In this document: in pieces, positions 8,997 to 16,260 of the stretch
Numbering within the stretch: the stretch's first letter is position 1
Layout: every line of letters starts with the position of its first letter
Assembly: GCA_903858115.1 (NCBI GenBank)
Contig: CAIOHR010000060.1
Span: forward strand, 62,001 to 126,000
Origin: an uncultured Pirellula sp.
Lineage (GTDB): Bacteria > Planctomycetota > Planctomycetia > Pirellulales > Pirellulaceae
Length of the DNA stretch: 64,000 bases
Reading direction: 5' to 3'
The notes under the pieces: generated by a model
Databases searched by the model: none
Told to the model about the DNA's origin: nothing
What the model saw: the letters and a program-made list of their open reading frames with translations, nothing else
Position numbers and translations under genes: made by a program

Positions 8997-9944
8997 TTAG
9001 CTCGGCAAAGTGCCGAAACTATCGAGCAGGATTTGCACGACAAGCCGCCAACCATCGACGAGCACAAACAGAAGCAACTTGAACGGAGTAGAAATCAATG
9101 CTGGAGGCAGCATCATCATCCCCATAGAGACGGTAACAGAGGCGATCACGATATCGAGGATCAAGAAGGGCAAGTAGATCTTGAATCCCATCAAGAATGC
9201 AATTTTAAGTTCGCTCAACATGTAAGCTGGCAACAGGACTTGAAGCGGGACATCTTCGAAAGACTTTGGCCCAGGGCTGTCTGGCGAATAACGGCTGTAG
9301 AAAAGAAAAACGTCATCGTGATTCTCCGCCATGTCGATTTGCATGGCCATGAATTCTCGTATGGGCGTCGTTCCACGCTCCCAAGCCTCCAAAGTACTCA
9401 TCTTCGAACCAGACTTTGTGTAGGGCTCAACCGCTTCGTTGTAGACACGGTTCCAGACCGGAGCCATGACGAAGAGGGTGATGAAAAGTGAGATCGATGT
9501 AATGACTTGGCTGGGAGGTAACTGCTGTGCGCCTAGGGCTTGTTTGAGCAGACCGAACACAACGATGATTCGAACATAGCAGGTTGTCATCAACAGAATC
9601 GCAGGCGCTAAGCTCAGCACCGTCAGGAGAAGCAATATTTGGAGCGAGCTTGATAATCCGCGAGGGCTTAACCAAGCGTCGGGCCCACCCGCCAATTGGT
9701 TTGTTAGTTGCTCCACTGCATTTGTTCCGGCGTTTCCGCTCGCCGTTTGAGAATCCTCTGTGGACGAACGCGCCGCACCATTTTCTCGAATGTTTTGGGT
9801 GCGCTGGAGGACAGGATCCGAAACCGACGGAGCAAACGAAGATTGACCGACCGTAGTTTGAGCAAGCAGCGTGTTACAGGAAAAGAAAAGAAGGAAAAGC
9901 AGGAGCCCGAACCTGCCAGTGCGTTTGGCAACTGGATGGCTCAT
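8997..9944 (-). CDS. fliP: Flagellar export gate protein FliP with long N-terminal region
   Basis: FliP is the main ring component of the flagellar export gate. The core shows [40 protein letters not shown], then [20 protein letters not shown] and [20 protein letters not shown], all diagnostic. The gene starts the fliP-fliQ-fliR-flhB run. From the ATG at 9944 the protein has 315 residues against about 245 in enterobacteria. It begins with a signal peptide ([17 protein letters not shown]) and carries about 70 polar residues before the first core helix. Further in-frame ATG codons at 9974 and 9980 and a codon at 10064 would lengthen it, but the signal peptide fits the 9944 start. Confidence 0.93.
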   Translation of the reverse strand: MSHPVAKRTGRFGLLLFLLFFSCNTLLAQTTVGQSSFAPSVSDPVLQRTQNIRENGAARSSTEDSQTASGNAGTNAVEQLTNQLAGGPDAWLSPRGLSSSLQILLLLTVLSLAPAILLMTTCYVRIIVVFGLLKQALGAQQLPPSQVITSISLFITLFVMAPVWNRVYNEAVEPYTKSGSKMSTLEAWERGTTPIREFMAMQIDMAENHDDVFLFYSRYSPDSPGPKSFEDVPLQVLLPAYMLSELKIAFLMGFKIYLPFLILDIVIASVTVSMGMMMLPPALISTPFKLLLFVLVDGWRLVVQILLDSFGTLPS

Positions 9945-10146
9945 GAGCTTCGAGAATCTGCGAATTGCTAGCATCGACATTGCCTGGATCGGGATATTTC
10001 GTCTTTTTTCCGAGATTGACTCAACTACACGATTTCCACCTTCACCGCTAGGCAGAATCGACATCGATCTGGCGGGCGGGTTGGATTCTCGGAAGCAGAT
10101 CGAATGTGCCCCAAAACACCACGAAAGCTAGGAATCCTCGAGGGCG

Positions 10147-10175
10147 TTGACTCAAAATTCGGTGCATACTATGCT
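10147..10175 (+). promoter_or_regulatory. Sigma-70-type promoter of the tRNA-Ile gene
   Basis: TTGACT at 10147-10152 and TATGCT at 10170-10175 are separated by exactly 17 bases. The expected start of transcription lies a few bases before the tRNA 5' end at 10191. Confidence 0.65.
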
Positions 10176-10190
10176 TACGAGAGAAGTTTT

Positions 10191-10676
10191 GGGACCGTAG
10201 CTCAACGGTTAGAGCAGGGGACTTAAGCGGTTGGCGCCTAAAGCGTATTGAGATAGTCAGACCGGCGATAAATGTAGTTTGCTGGTTCAGGCGATCCAAG
10301 AGCCAAGGTGCTACCATATGGGTTGCTCTTTGAGGAGCATACGATCTTCAAAGGGTAGAATCTGTCAAACTCGGGGAAGGCTTCGCGTTGAAATACGCAT
10401 GCTAATCCCGAGCCAAGCCGCAACGTATGAATGTTCATTGTAAGTCGACTTGAGAGGGTCGATTTTGCTGGAATGGTATTCCGTTGCGGAAGGTGTAGAG
10501 ACCAGACGGCAGACACTGGAATCGTTTTTGTTCATAAGGCACCTTAGTAAGTTGCTGGATGACTCAGACGGAAACACGTGAAGGTATGGTCCAGACCACA
10601 AACCCGAAAGGGGCGGCGAAAGCCGTAGTCGGTATGCATAATCCCTTGGTTGCAGGTTCGAATCCTGCCGGTCCTA
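10191..10676 (+). tRNA. tRNA-Ile(CAU), interrupted by a group I intron
   Basis: The exons are 10191-10223 and 10637-10676, giving a 73-nt mature tRNA. Acceptor GGGACCG pairs with CGGTCCT, the D-arm is GCTC/GAGC, the anticodon stem GGGGA pairs with TCCCT, and the T-arm is GCAGG-TTCGAAT-CCTGC. The discriminator is A and CCA is not encoded. The spliced anticodon loop is CTCATAA. The variable loop is short, which rules out tRNA-Leu. The anticodon arm and variable loop closely follow E. coli tRNA-Ile2, whose C34 becomes lysidine through TilS to read AUA; that reading is inferred here. The gene must splice to give a functional tRNA, since the intron falls between U33 and C34. Confidence 0.93.
10224..10636 (+). 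ncRNA. Group I self-splicing intron in tRNA-Ile(CAU)
   Basis: The 413-nt insert has the group I core. P1 pairs exon GACU (10220-10223) with GGUU (10229-10232), leaving the required U-G wobble at the 5' splice site; the last intron base is G10636. P3 pairs UCUGUC (10361-10366) with GGCAGA (10508-10513). P4 pairs CUCGGG (10370-10375) with CCCGAG (10407-10412), inside P and Q elements; Q reads AAUCCCGAGCCAAGCC. P7 pairs GACCA (10500-10504) with UGGUC (10587-10591) inside R and S elements (S is AAGGUAUGGUCC). Two GAAA-capped hairpins near the 3' end (10603-10612, 10614-10625) fit P9. No homing endonuclease gene is present. The Q and S sequences resemble the IC3 introns of bacterial tRNAs. Confidence 0.93.
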
Positions 10677-10680
10677 CTTT

Positions 10681-10701
10681 CGAAAAACCAGTTGTTTTTC
10701 G
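10681..10701 (+). terminator. Possible terminator hairpin after tRNA-Ile
   Basis: CGAAAAAC (10681-10688) pairs with GTTTTTCG (10694-10701) around a 5-nt loop, a few bases after the tRNA 3' end. The stem is A/T rich and the T run is inside the stem, so it is a weak candidate. Confidence 0.4.
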
Positions 10702-10781
10702 TGGATGTTTTCTTGGTTACGTTCATGCTACCTTCATTTGCACGCGGCGATGAAGATCCCTTTGGTTGTTGAGAATCGAAA

Positions 10782-11432
10782 TTGCTTGAGACAGAATTGA
10801 CAGATGTACTTCGCCCTTATGCTCAGCAAATCGCTGGATTGCAACGTGCAGGTCAACAATTCTGGACGCGCGGCTGGTCTCTCGGGACTTCTAGCAACTA
10901 CAGTGTCGTTATAGAACGGAATCCATTGAAGCTGCTTCTCACCGCGAGCGGCAAAGACAAAGGGCATTTGCAGCCCAATGATTTTGTTCTCGTTGACGGG
11001 GAGGGAAAACTAACGTCTCCAGGTCAGCCCAAAAGTAGCGCTGAGACACTGCTTCACTGTTTGGCGGCAACTCGAAACGGTGCAGGTGCAGTTCTTCATA
11101 CGCATTCAGTTTGGTCTACGATTCTCTCTCAGCACTATTTCCCGCTAGGTGGCATTCGAATCGAAGGCTTCGAGATGTTAAAGGGCCTCGAGGGAGTAAC
11201 AACGCATGAATCCGTTTGTTGGATCCCAATTTTTGACAACACACAAGATATCGCTGAGCTGTCGACGCGTGTCTCCAGTTATCTTGATGCAAATCCGGAT
11301 CAGCCCTGCTGGGGCTATCTTATTCGGCAGCATGGACTCTATACTTGGGGCAAGGATTTAGATTCAGCGGTGCGTCACATGGAAGTTATCGAATTCTTGC
11401 TGGAGTGCCTTGGACGGAAGACGAAACTATAG
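10782..11432 (+). CDS. mtnB: Methylthioribulose-1-phosphate dehydratase
   Basis: A class II aldolase-fold enzyme of 216 residues. MtnB dehydrates 5-methylthioribulose 1-phosphate in the methionine salvage pathway. Diagnostic blocks are LLTASGKDKG, LHTHSVWSTILS (two zinc-binding His), FEMLKGLEGVTTHE and YLIRQHGLYTWG (third zinc-binding His). No ATG is available at the right place: the likely start is TTG 10782, with GAGA about 8 bases upstream, or TTG 10797. No other salvage gene is adjacent. The family call is firm from the ordered motifs; the start codon is uncertain. Confidence 0.9.
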   Translation: MLETELTDVLRPYAQQIAGLQRAGQQFWTRGWSLGTSSNYSVVIERNPLKLLLTASGKDKGHLQPNDFVLVDGEGKLTSPGQPKSSAETLLHCLAATRNGAGAVLHTHSVWSTILSQHYFPLGGIRIEGFEMLKGLEGVTTHESVCWIPIFDNTQDIAELSTRVSSYLDANPDQPCWGYLIRQHGLYTWGKDLDSAVRHMEVIEFLLECLGRKTKL

Positions 11433-11438
11433 TCCAAA

Positions 11439-12887
11439 GTGAGATCAATCGACGTGGACAGTCTTTTTAAACGTGCGATCGCACTGAGTAGAATTGTTGA
11501 CCGGACGCAATGGGATTATTGCTTACGACTGCTCCGGCATCGAATAGCCAGCGAGTTCGCTTCTAACGGAAATGTCGATGAAGATCGCCTGCTTAAATCG
11601 ATTTTGTTAGAACAAGGGGCTTTGACGAAGTACCAAGCCGATCAGCTCATGGAGGGGAGGCACCAGCTCACACTAGGCCCTTATGTCATCACGGACTTTA
11701 TCGGCCAGGGAGGGATGGGCCAGGTCTACAAGGCTGTCCATCAGATTCTGGGGCGGGAATGTGCCGTCAAGGTGCTTCCACTGCAGAAGTCCGCGAAGGA
11801 TTCGATGGCACTAGAAGGATTTATGCGAGAAATTCAGTTACAGGCCAAACTGGATTCCAAGTACCTCGTGAGAGCTTATGACGCAGGCCAGGATCGCAAG
11901 GTGCATTATCTTGTTACCGAATATGTTCCGGGTATGGATCTGAGAAAGCTGGTCAAGTCGCAAGGGGCTCTTTCCCAGGGAAGAGCGGCGCACATCATTA
12001 TGCAGGCTGCACTGGGACTCGACTATGCACATCAACAGGGTATGGTGCATCGAGATGTGAAGCCTGGAAACATACTGGTTGCACCCGACGGTCATGCGAA
12101 AGTCTCTGATGTTGGTCTAGCCGCAATTTTCGTCGACTCCCCGGCTGCAACATTCCGCTATTCCAGTGACAATCGCGGTGAATCGAATTCCTTGAGTTTA
12201 TTGGATGATCCACGCGCTGGAAAAATTCTAGGAACCGCCGACTATCTTTCGCCTGAACAGATAAAGACACCATTGGAGGTAGGCCCCGTTAGTGATGTGT
12301 ATTCATTAGGTTGCACACTCTATTACGCTGTATGTGCTAAAGTGCCATTTCCTGGTGGAGATACGGCAACCAAGCTACGAAGGCATTTAGAAGAAATCCC
12401 GATGCATCCTCGGCGTTTCGCAACTGGTCTCCACGATGATTTCGTCGATATCGTCGCGGAGATGCTGGAAAAGGATGTTCACAAACGTATTCAATCGTGC
12501 GCCGAGGTTGCTGCTCGCCTCGAACCGTGGGCGAACCAAGAGTGGACTACTACTTCTTATCCAACCATCGCCAAAAGCCCCTGGGCAGCTCCGCCCCCCC
12601 CTTCGATCGAATCCGAACAGCATCCGCTCGCAGAAGACAGTCTGCAAGAGACATCACAACCATCGAACGAAACCGGCGCATCACAAGCTTCCAGCAGAAA
12701 ACAAAATAGCAACCCATCGCTTCCTTCGGTCCCATCGGTATTGCACGAAGACCCTATCTCAGGGCAGACACAGTTTACGCGGCGAACATCTCCTAGCATT
12801 ACCATTGCACTGACTGCAGCCGTTCTAGTACCCCCCGCGCTGGTGATAGGGGCGATTCTGGGTTACTTGATTGCCATGCGTCCGTAA
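11439..12887 (+). CDS. Membrane-anchored serine/threonine protein kinase
   Basis: A Hanks-type kinase of 482 residues starting at GTG 11439, 6 bases after mtnB. Residues 1-80 form a planctomycete-type N-terminal region (ILLEQGALTKYQADQLMEG). The kinase domain (about 82-360) has the glycine loop IGQGGMGQVY, K111 in CAVKVLP, and the catalytic loop H204-R-D206-VKPGN. The metal-binding DFG is changed to D224-V-G. A Pro/Ser-rich linker follows, then one C-terminal membrane helix (about 455-478), so the kinase domain should face the cytoplasm with only a short tail outside. Substrates are unknown. The catalytic residues other than DFG Phe are intact, so activity is expected. Confidence 0.92.
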   Translation: MRSIDVDSLFKRAIALSRIVDRTQWDYCLRLLRHRIASEFASNGNVDEDRLLKSILLEQGALTKYQADQLMEGRHQLTLGPYVITDFIGQGGMGQVYKAVHQILGRECAVKVLPLQKSAKDSMALEGFMREIQLQAKLDSKYLVRAYDAGQDRKVHYLVTEYVPGMDLRKLVKSQGALSQGRAAHIIMQAALGLDYAHQQGMVHRDVKPGNILVAPDGHAKVSDVGLAAIFVDSPAATFRYSSDNRGESNSLSLLDDPRAGKILGTADYLSPEQIKTPLEVGPVSDVYSLGCTLYYAVCAKVPFPGGDTATKLRRHLEEIPMHPRRFATGLHDDFVDIVAEMLEKDVHKRIQSCAEVAARLEPWANQEWTTTSYPTIAKSPWAAPPPPSIESEQHPLAEDSLQETSQPSNETGASQASSRKQNSNPSLPSVPSVLHEDPISGQTQFTRRTSPSITIALTAAVLVPPALVIGAILGYLIAMRP

Positions 12888-13047
12888 CCCTTTGGATCAC
12901 CGCATTGATATTCCGGCGAGATCCGAATAATCCTGTTGTAACGGCCAAAAGGAGTAAAGCGATTCAACAATCTCGAGGCATTTTCTGCCTTATTGGCTTT
13001 CATGCACTAAATTGAAAGAAGCTCGTTCTTACTTCTTTGGCCAAACC

Positions 13048-14031
13048 ATGTCCAAAAAGCAAATAGCCGTTCATCCTCTAACCCTCATTCCCGACCACAA
13101 TGTTGGCTTGGAAATCTCTTCCTGGGACGAGCAAAAGAAATCCTATGAGATAATCGTCGATACCGACGAATCTATAAGCACAGAAACACAAAACCAGTTG
13201 GCGATGCTCTCGGAACCCAACTGCTACATCCCCGCCGATTCGCTGGGGGTTTATCGCGAGACTTTAGCAAACAACCTAAACTACTTGGCAAACGACAATT
13301 CGCTGTCCGAGATTGTCAAGCTTTCGATCATTTGCGAGTACAGTCGTTTTCGTTTATCCGATGCGTTGGAATCATTGAATTTTGAACATTGGGTAGCAAC
13401 TGCCTACACGAATGCCAATGAATTCGATCAAAATGTGAAAAATGCGACGAAGGGCAAGATTGAATCGTTGGGGCGAAAAGTTCTATTTGCTCTTTGGAAA
13501 GAAGGTACGTACGTAAATCATTCTTTCAATGTTGGATTCTATTGTTACCTATTGGCGAAGTGCATGCCGAAGAAACTCGTCGAAGAGTTGGATCCTGTGG
13601 AGTGTATGGTAAGTGGGATTCTTCATGATGTCGGGAAATTGACTAACGATATCGGTGATGAAGACAGCCCCACAATGATTCTGCCAGTTGGAACTCTCGC
13701 GACTAAACCTATCAAGAAGCATGATCCACACCCATCGATTGGCTTCAAACTGTTGTTGCGATATCCGATCATCACAAAGTTGCCGCTCTTGGCCTGTTAC
13801 CAGCATCACGAGCGACACAATGGAAAGGGCTATCCTGTGGGACTTTACTCGGAAGAGATTCCTATTGGCTCAAGCATCTGCGCTGCTGCGAATCGATGGG
13901 ACGGTCTGACGACCAAAAGAAGAGGCAGTAAAGCGATTTCCAGATTCAGCGCACTTCAAACCATTCAATCGGAAAAGTCACTTTATTGGAATGCGGAAGT
14001 TGTCCAATGTCTAGCGAAGCTGATGAGTTAA
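13048..14031 (+). CDS. HD-GYP-type phosphodiesterase
   Basis: A 327-residue protein from ATG 13048. The C-terminal half is an HD-GYP domain: GILHDVGK with H193-D194, the metal-site HPSIGFKLL, and HHERHNGKGYP (253-263) keeping the GYP triad, then ICAAANRWDGLT. HD-GYP enzymes hydrolyse c-di-GMP, so the metal and GYP residues suggest an active enzyme. The N-terminal 150 residues have no motif I recognise and there is no receiver domain. An in-frame TTG 36 bases upstream is less likely. The next gene, a PilZ-like protein, overlaps its 3' end, which supports a shared c-di-GMP role. Confidence 0.88.
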   Translation: MSKKQIAVHPLTLIPDHNVGLEISSWDEQKKSYEIIVDTDESISTETQNQLAMLSEPNCYIPADSLGVYRETLANNLNYLANDNSLSEIVKLSIICEYSRFRLSDALESLNFEHWVATAYTNANEFDQNVKNATKGKIESLGRKVLFALWKEGTYVNHSFNVGFYCYLLAKCMPKKLVEELDPVECMVSGILHDVGKLTNDIGDEDSPTMILPVGTLATKPIKKHDPHPSIGFKLLLRYPIITKLPLLACYQHHERHNGKGYPVGLYSEEIPIGSSICAAANRWDGLTTKRRGSKAISRFSALQTIQSEKSLYWNAEVVQCLAKLMS

Positions 14032-14525
14032 GATTCGATCAACAACTAAAGCAGTATCCGCTAAAGTTTGTTGTGCCGGAGTTCATCGCCAAAGAGCTCA
14101 CGAAGCGGGGGGTTATGCCTTCTCCCCAAAGACAGACTCGCGGCGCGGCACGGTTTTACTGCAGCGGGCATGTGATCGTGAAGTGCGAGGAACCGATGCG
14201 TGTGCTCGGAATCCAACAACCTACGGCCAGGGGTATCGTTAGAAATGTCTCGAAAACCGGGATGTCCTTTCTCTCGGCTTACCAATTCTACCCTTGCCAA
14301 AAACTAACGCTCAACCTCCCCATTTCGGAAGCCGTGGTCCAAGTCGTTCGATGCAACCAGGTCGGCAAAGGCTGTTTTGACATAGGTATACGGGTTGTTC
14401 GCTACGCAACGCTTTCACCGCTAGACCATCCGAAAACATGCTCTATCGCCATAATCGATTCGACCCCTCGCGAAGAAAGCAAAAATCACGGGGGAGAATC
14501 AAATTGCTCCAATGAAGCGAGTTGA
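14007..14525 (+). CDS. PilZ-like c-di-GMP-binding domain protein
   Basis: A 172-residue soluble protein whose ATG at 14007 overlaps the end of the HD-GYP gene by 25 bases, implying translational coupling. The two PilZ signatures are present: R45-G-A-A-R49 (RxxxR) and N80-V-S-K-T-G85 (the NxSxxG form), followed by the beta-strand pattern KLTLNLP and a VVRCN strand. PilZ domains bind c-di-GMP and act as effectors. The first 40 residues and the Ser/Asn-rich tail are not assigned. Assignment rests on the two motifs and on context, as overall similarity cannot be tested here. Confidence 0.78.
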   Translation: MSSEADELRFDQQLKQYPLKFVVPEFIAKELTKRGVMPSPQRQTRGAARFYCSGHVIVKCEEPMRVLGIQQPTARGIVRNVSKTGMSFLSAYQFYPCQKLTLNLPISEAVVQVVRCNQVGKGCFDIGIRVVRYATLSPLDHPKTCSIAIIDSTPREESKNHGGESNCSNEAS

Positions 14526-14624
14526 CCTGCCGAGAACCAATTGGCCTACCGTAACGATTTGTGGCGGCATGATTTTCAGTACGAGTTTCGCCTCCGATTA
14601 CCCATCCATTTTTCTACTTCCTTT

Positions 14625-15728
14625 ATGCTGTCGACCAAAAACCAGAATTTCGTAGCCCACTCTAAGCCTAGCTCCAAGCCAGGTGGTTCTGATTCGTCGA
14701 ACCCAACCTCGACAGTCATTGGCGTTGTCGAGCAATTGGCGACCACAATGCAAAGTGCCATCAGTGAGATTCGTGATATCAACGAAAATGCAAAGTTGCT
14801 TTCATTGAATGCTCGAATCGAAGCGGCCCGTGCCGGCTCGAGTGGAGCTGCGTTCGGAGTTGTGGCTCAAGAAATGCAAGACCTTTCTAGCAAGACGGCC
14901 AGCGTAGCCGATGAAATGGCAAATAAAACGCGGGATTCCATCGACACCCTCATTCAGATTATTGGTGGAAATGTAAAGGGGACCAGATTGGCGGATGTTG
15001 CTCTGACAAACATCGATCTCGTAGACAGAAATCTATACGAGCGAACCTGTGATGTTCGATGGTGGGCAACCGACTCGGCGCTTGTTGATGCATTGAGCTC
15101 ACAGACTCCTGAGTCCGTCGACTTTGCAACGCGACGCATGGGAATCATTCTCAATGCGTACACTGTCTATCTAGATTTAGTGCTATGCGATACTCAAGGG
15201 AAAGTGATCGCCAATGGGCGTCCAAACTCCTATCATTCTTTTGGCCGTAACGAGTCAAAATCGCTTTGGTTCACACGTGCAATGGCAACCCAGAATGGAG
15301 ACCAGTTCGCTTCCCAACCGCCCCATCGCTCTGCGCTGGTAGATGATCAAAGTACAGCAATTTACTCTGCCGCGGTCAGGCGAGATGGTGAAGCGAGAGG
15401 TCAGGCAATCGGAGTCCTGGGTGTCGTCTTTAACTGGGATGCTCTAGCTCATGCGATCTTGAATAACGCATCGTTTGATGCGATTGAATCGTTGAAGATG
15501 AAGCGATTGTTGCTAGATGAAGGCGGAAACATTTTGGCTGCGTCCTCTACGACTCCGCCTGATTTTCGATTTCCCCTTCAGCGGTTTGAAAAGCTCTACC
15601 AGACCAAAAAAGGATACGTCTTGGATCAAATCGACGGGGTTCCTGTTTGTGTTGCCCATGCAATATCTCCAGGTTTCGAGACCTATTCGACAGGCTGGCA
15701 CTCTGTCATCATTGAAGAATTGGAGTAG
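14625..15728 (+). CDS. Cytoplasmic methyl-accepting-type signalling protein with C-terminal sensor-like domain
   Basis: About 367 residues, no membrane helix. Residues 20-105 form a short chemoreceptor signalling hairpin with the tip sequence N62-A-R-I-E-A-A-R-A-G71 followed by AAFGVVAQEMQDLSSK, the CheA/CheW-contact region of MCPs. The remaining 260 residues look like a Cache/PAS-type sensor: a helix with DVRWWATDSALVDAL, then YLDLVLCDTQGKVIANGR, GRNESKSLWFTRAM and IGVLGVVFNWDAL. Sensor after signal tip is the reverse of ordinary receptors. The ATG at 14625 is preferred; a TTG at 14541 with a weak GAGA upstream would add 28 residues. It follows the PilZ gene in the same orientation. Confidence 0.82.
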   Translation: MLSTKNQNFVAHSKPSSKPGGSDSSNPTSTVIGVVEQLATTMQSAISEIRDINENAKLLSLNARIEAARAGSSGAAFGVVAQEMQDLSSKTASVADEMANKTRDSIDTLIQIIGGNVKGTRLADVALTNIDLVDRNLYERTCDVRWWATDSALVDALSSQTPESVDFATRRMGIILNAYTVYLDLVLCDTQGKVIANGRPNSYHSFGRNESKSLWFTRAMATQNGDQFASQPPHRSALVDDQSTAIYSAAVRRDGEARGQAIGVLGVVFNWDALAHAILNNASFDAIESLKMKRLLLDEGGNILAASSTTPPDFRFPLQRFEKLYQTKKGYVLDQIDGVPVCVAHAISPGFETYSTGWHSVIIEELE

Positions 15729-15754
15729 GTTACTATTTCGACACCGAAACGAAA

Positions 15755-15976
15755 CTATGCATTCACATGAATGTCGTTCAACAATTCGGCACTACGAACT
15801 ACTGACCGAACCGTTTCTTGAGCAATCTGTTTGAGATAGTAGGATTCAACAGATCCGCGAAGTAGAAATTGCTTCCCTTCAACATCGACCTCAAGCAATC
15901 GAATGCTCGGAAATGGGCTTTCCTGAATAAGCCTTTTGACTTGCCCCAGCACATCATGGAATCCTGCATCAATCAT
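15755..15976 (-). CDS. BON-domain protein
   Basis: A 73-residue protein made almost wholly of one BON domain (VEGKQFLLRGSVESYYLKQIA, then VVRSAELLNDIHV). BON domains are found in osmotically induced and membrane-associated proteins and are thought to contact phospholipid, but this copy has no signal peptide or lipobox, so it should be cytoplasmic. It is convergent with the chemoreceptor-like gene and 26 bases from its stop. Confidence 0.8.
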   Translation of the reverse strand: MIDAGFHDVLGQVKRLIQESPFPSIRLLEVDVEGKQFLLRGSVESYYLKQIAQETVRSVVRSAELLNDIHVNA

Positions 15977-16260
15977 GGATTCAGCCCTTTATCGATATGA
16001 CGAAATCGTCTTCGCTCCAAGCAACGATAAGCACTGAAAGTAAGGCAAGCAAAACGCAAGTCAAGCGTTTTTTTACTAGAATCCACAAAGCGAACGCAAA
16101 CCGATTTGCTAGCATTCCCTTTGTAGTCGAGCACATTGCAACAAATTTTATACGGAATAGAAACAGTCTACGAAAGGCTATGGTACCAACGGTGGGAAAC
16201 GCCCGAAGAACTAGAGGGATCCACGTTTGCAGTGGGCTGCGAACTTCGTAGGTTAGGCCT

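Noticed and set aside
10238..10516. Minus-strand open stretch within the intron as a homing endonuclease
   Set aside because: It has no LAGLIDADG, GIY-YIG or HNH motif and lies across conserved intron core elements, so it is a chance frame.
10191..10676. Reading the split tRNA as tRNA-Leu(UAA) with the intron after ACTTA
   Set aside because: The variable loop is five bases, while tRNA-Leu has a long variable arm; the splice sites then lack the U before the intron and G at its end. The CAU reading keeps both and matches the E. coli tRNA-Ile2 anticodon arm.
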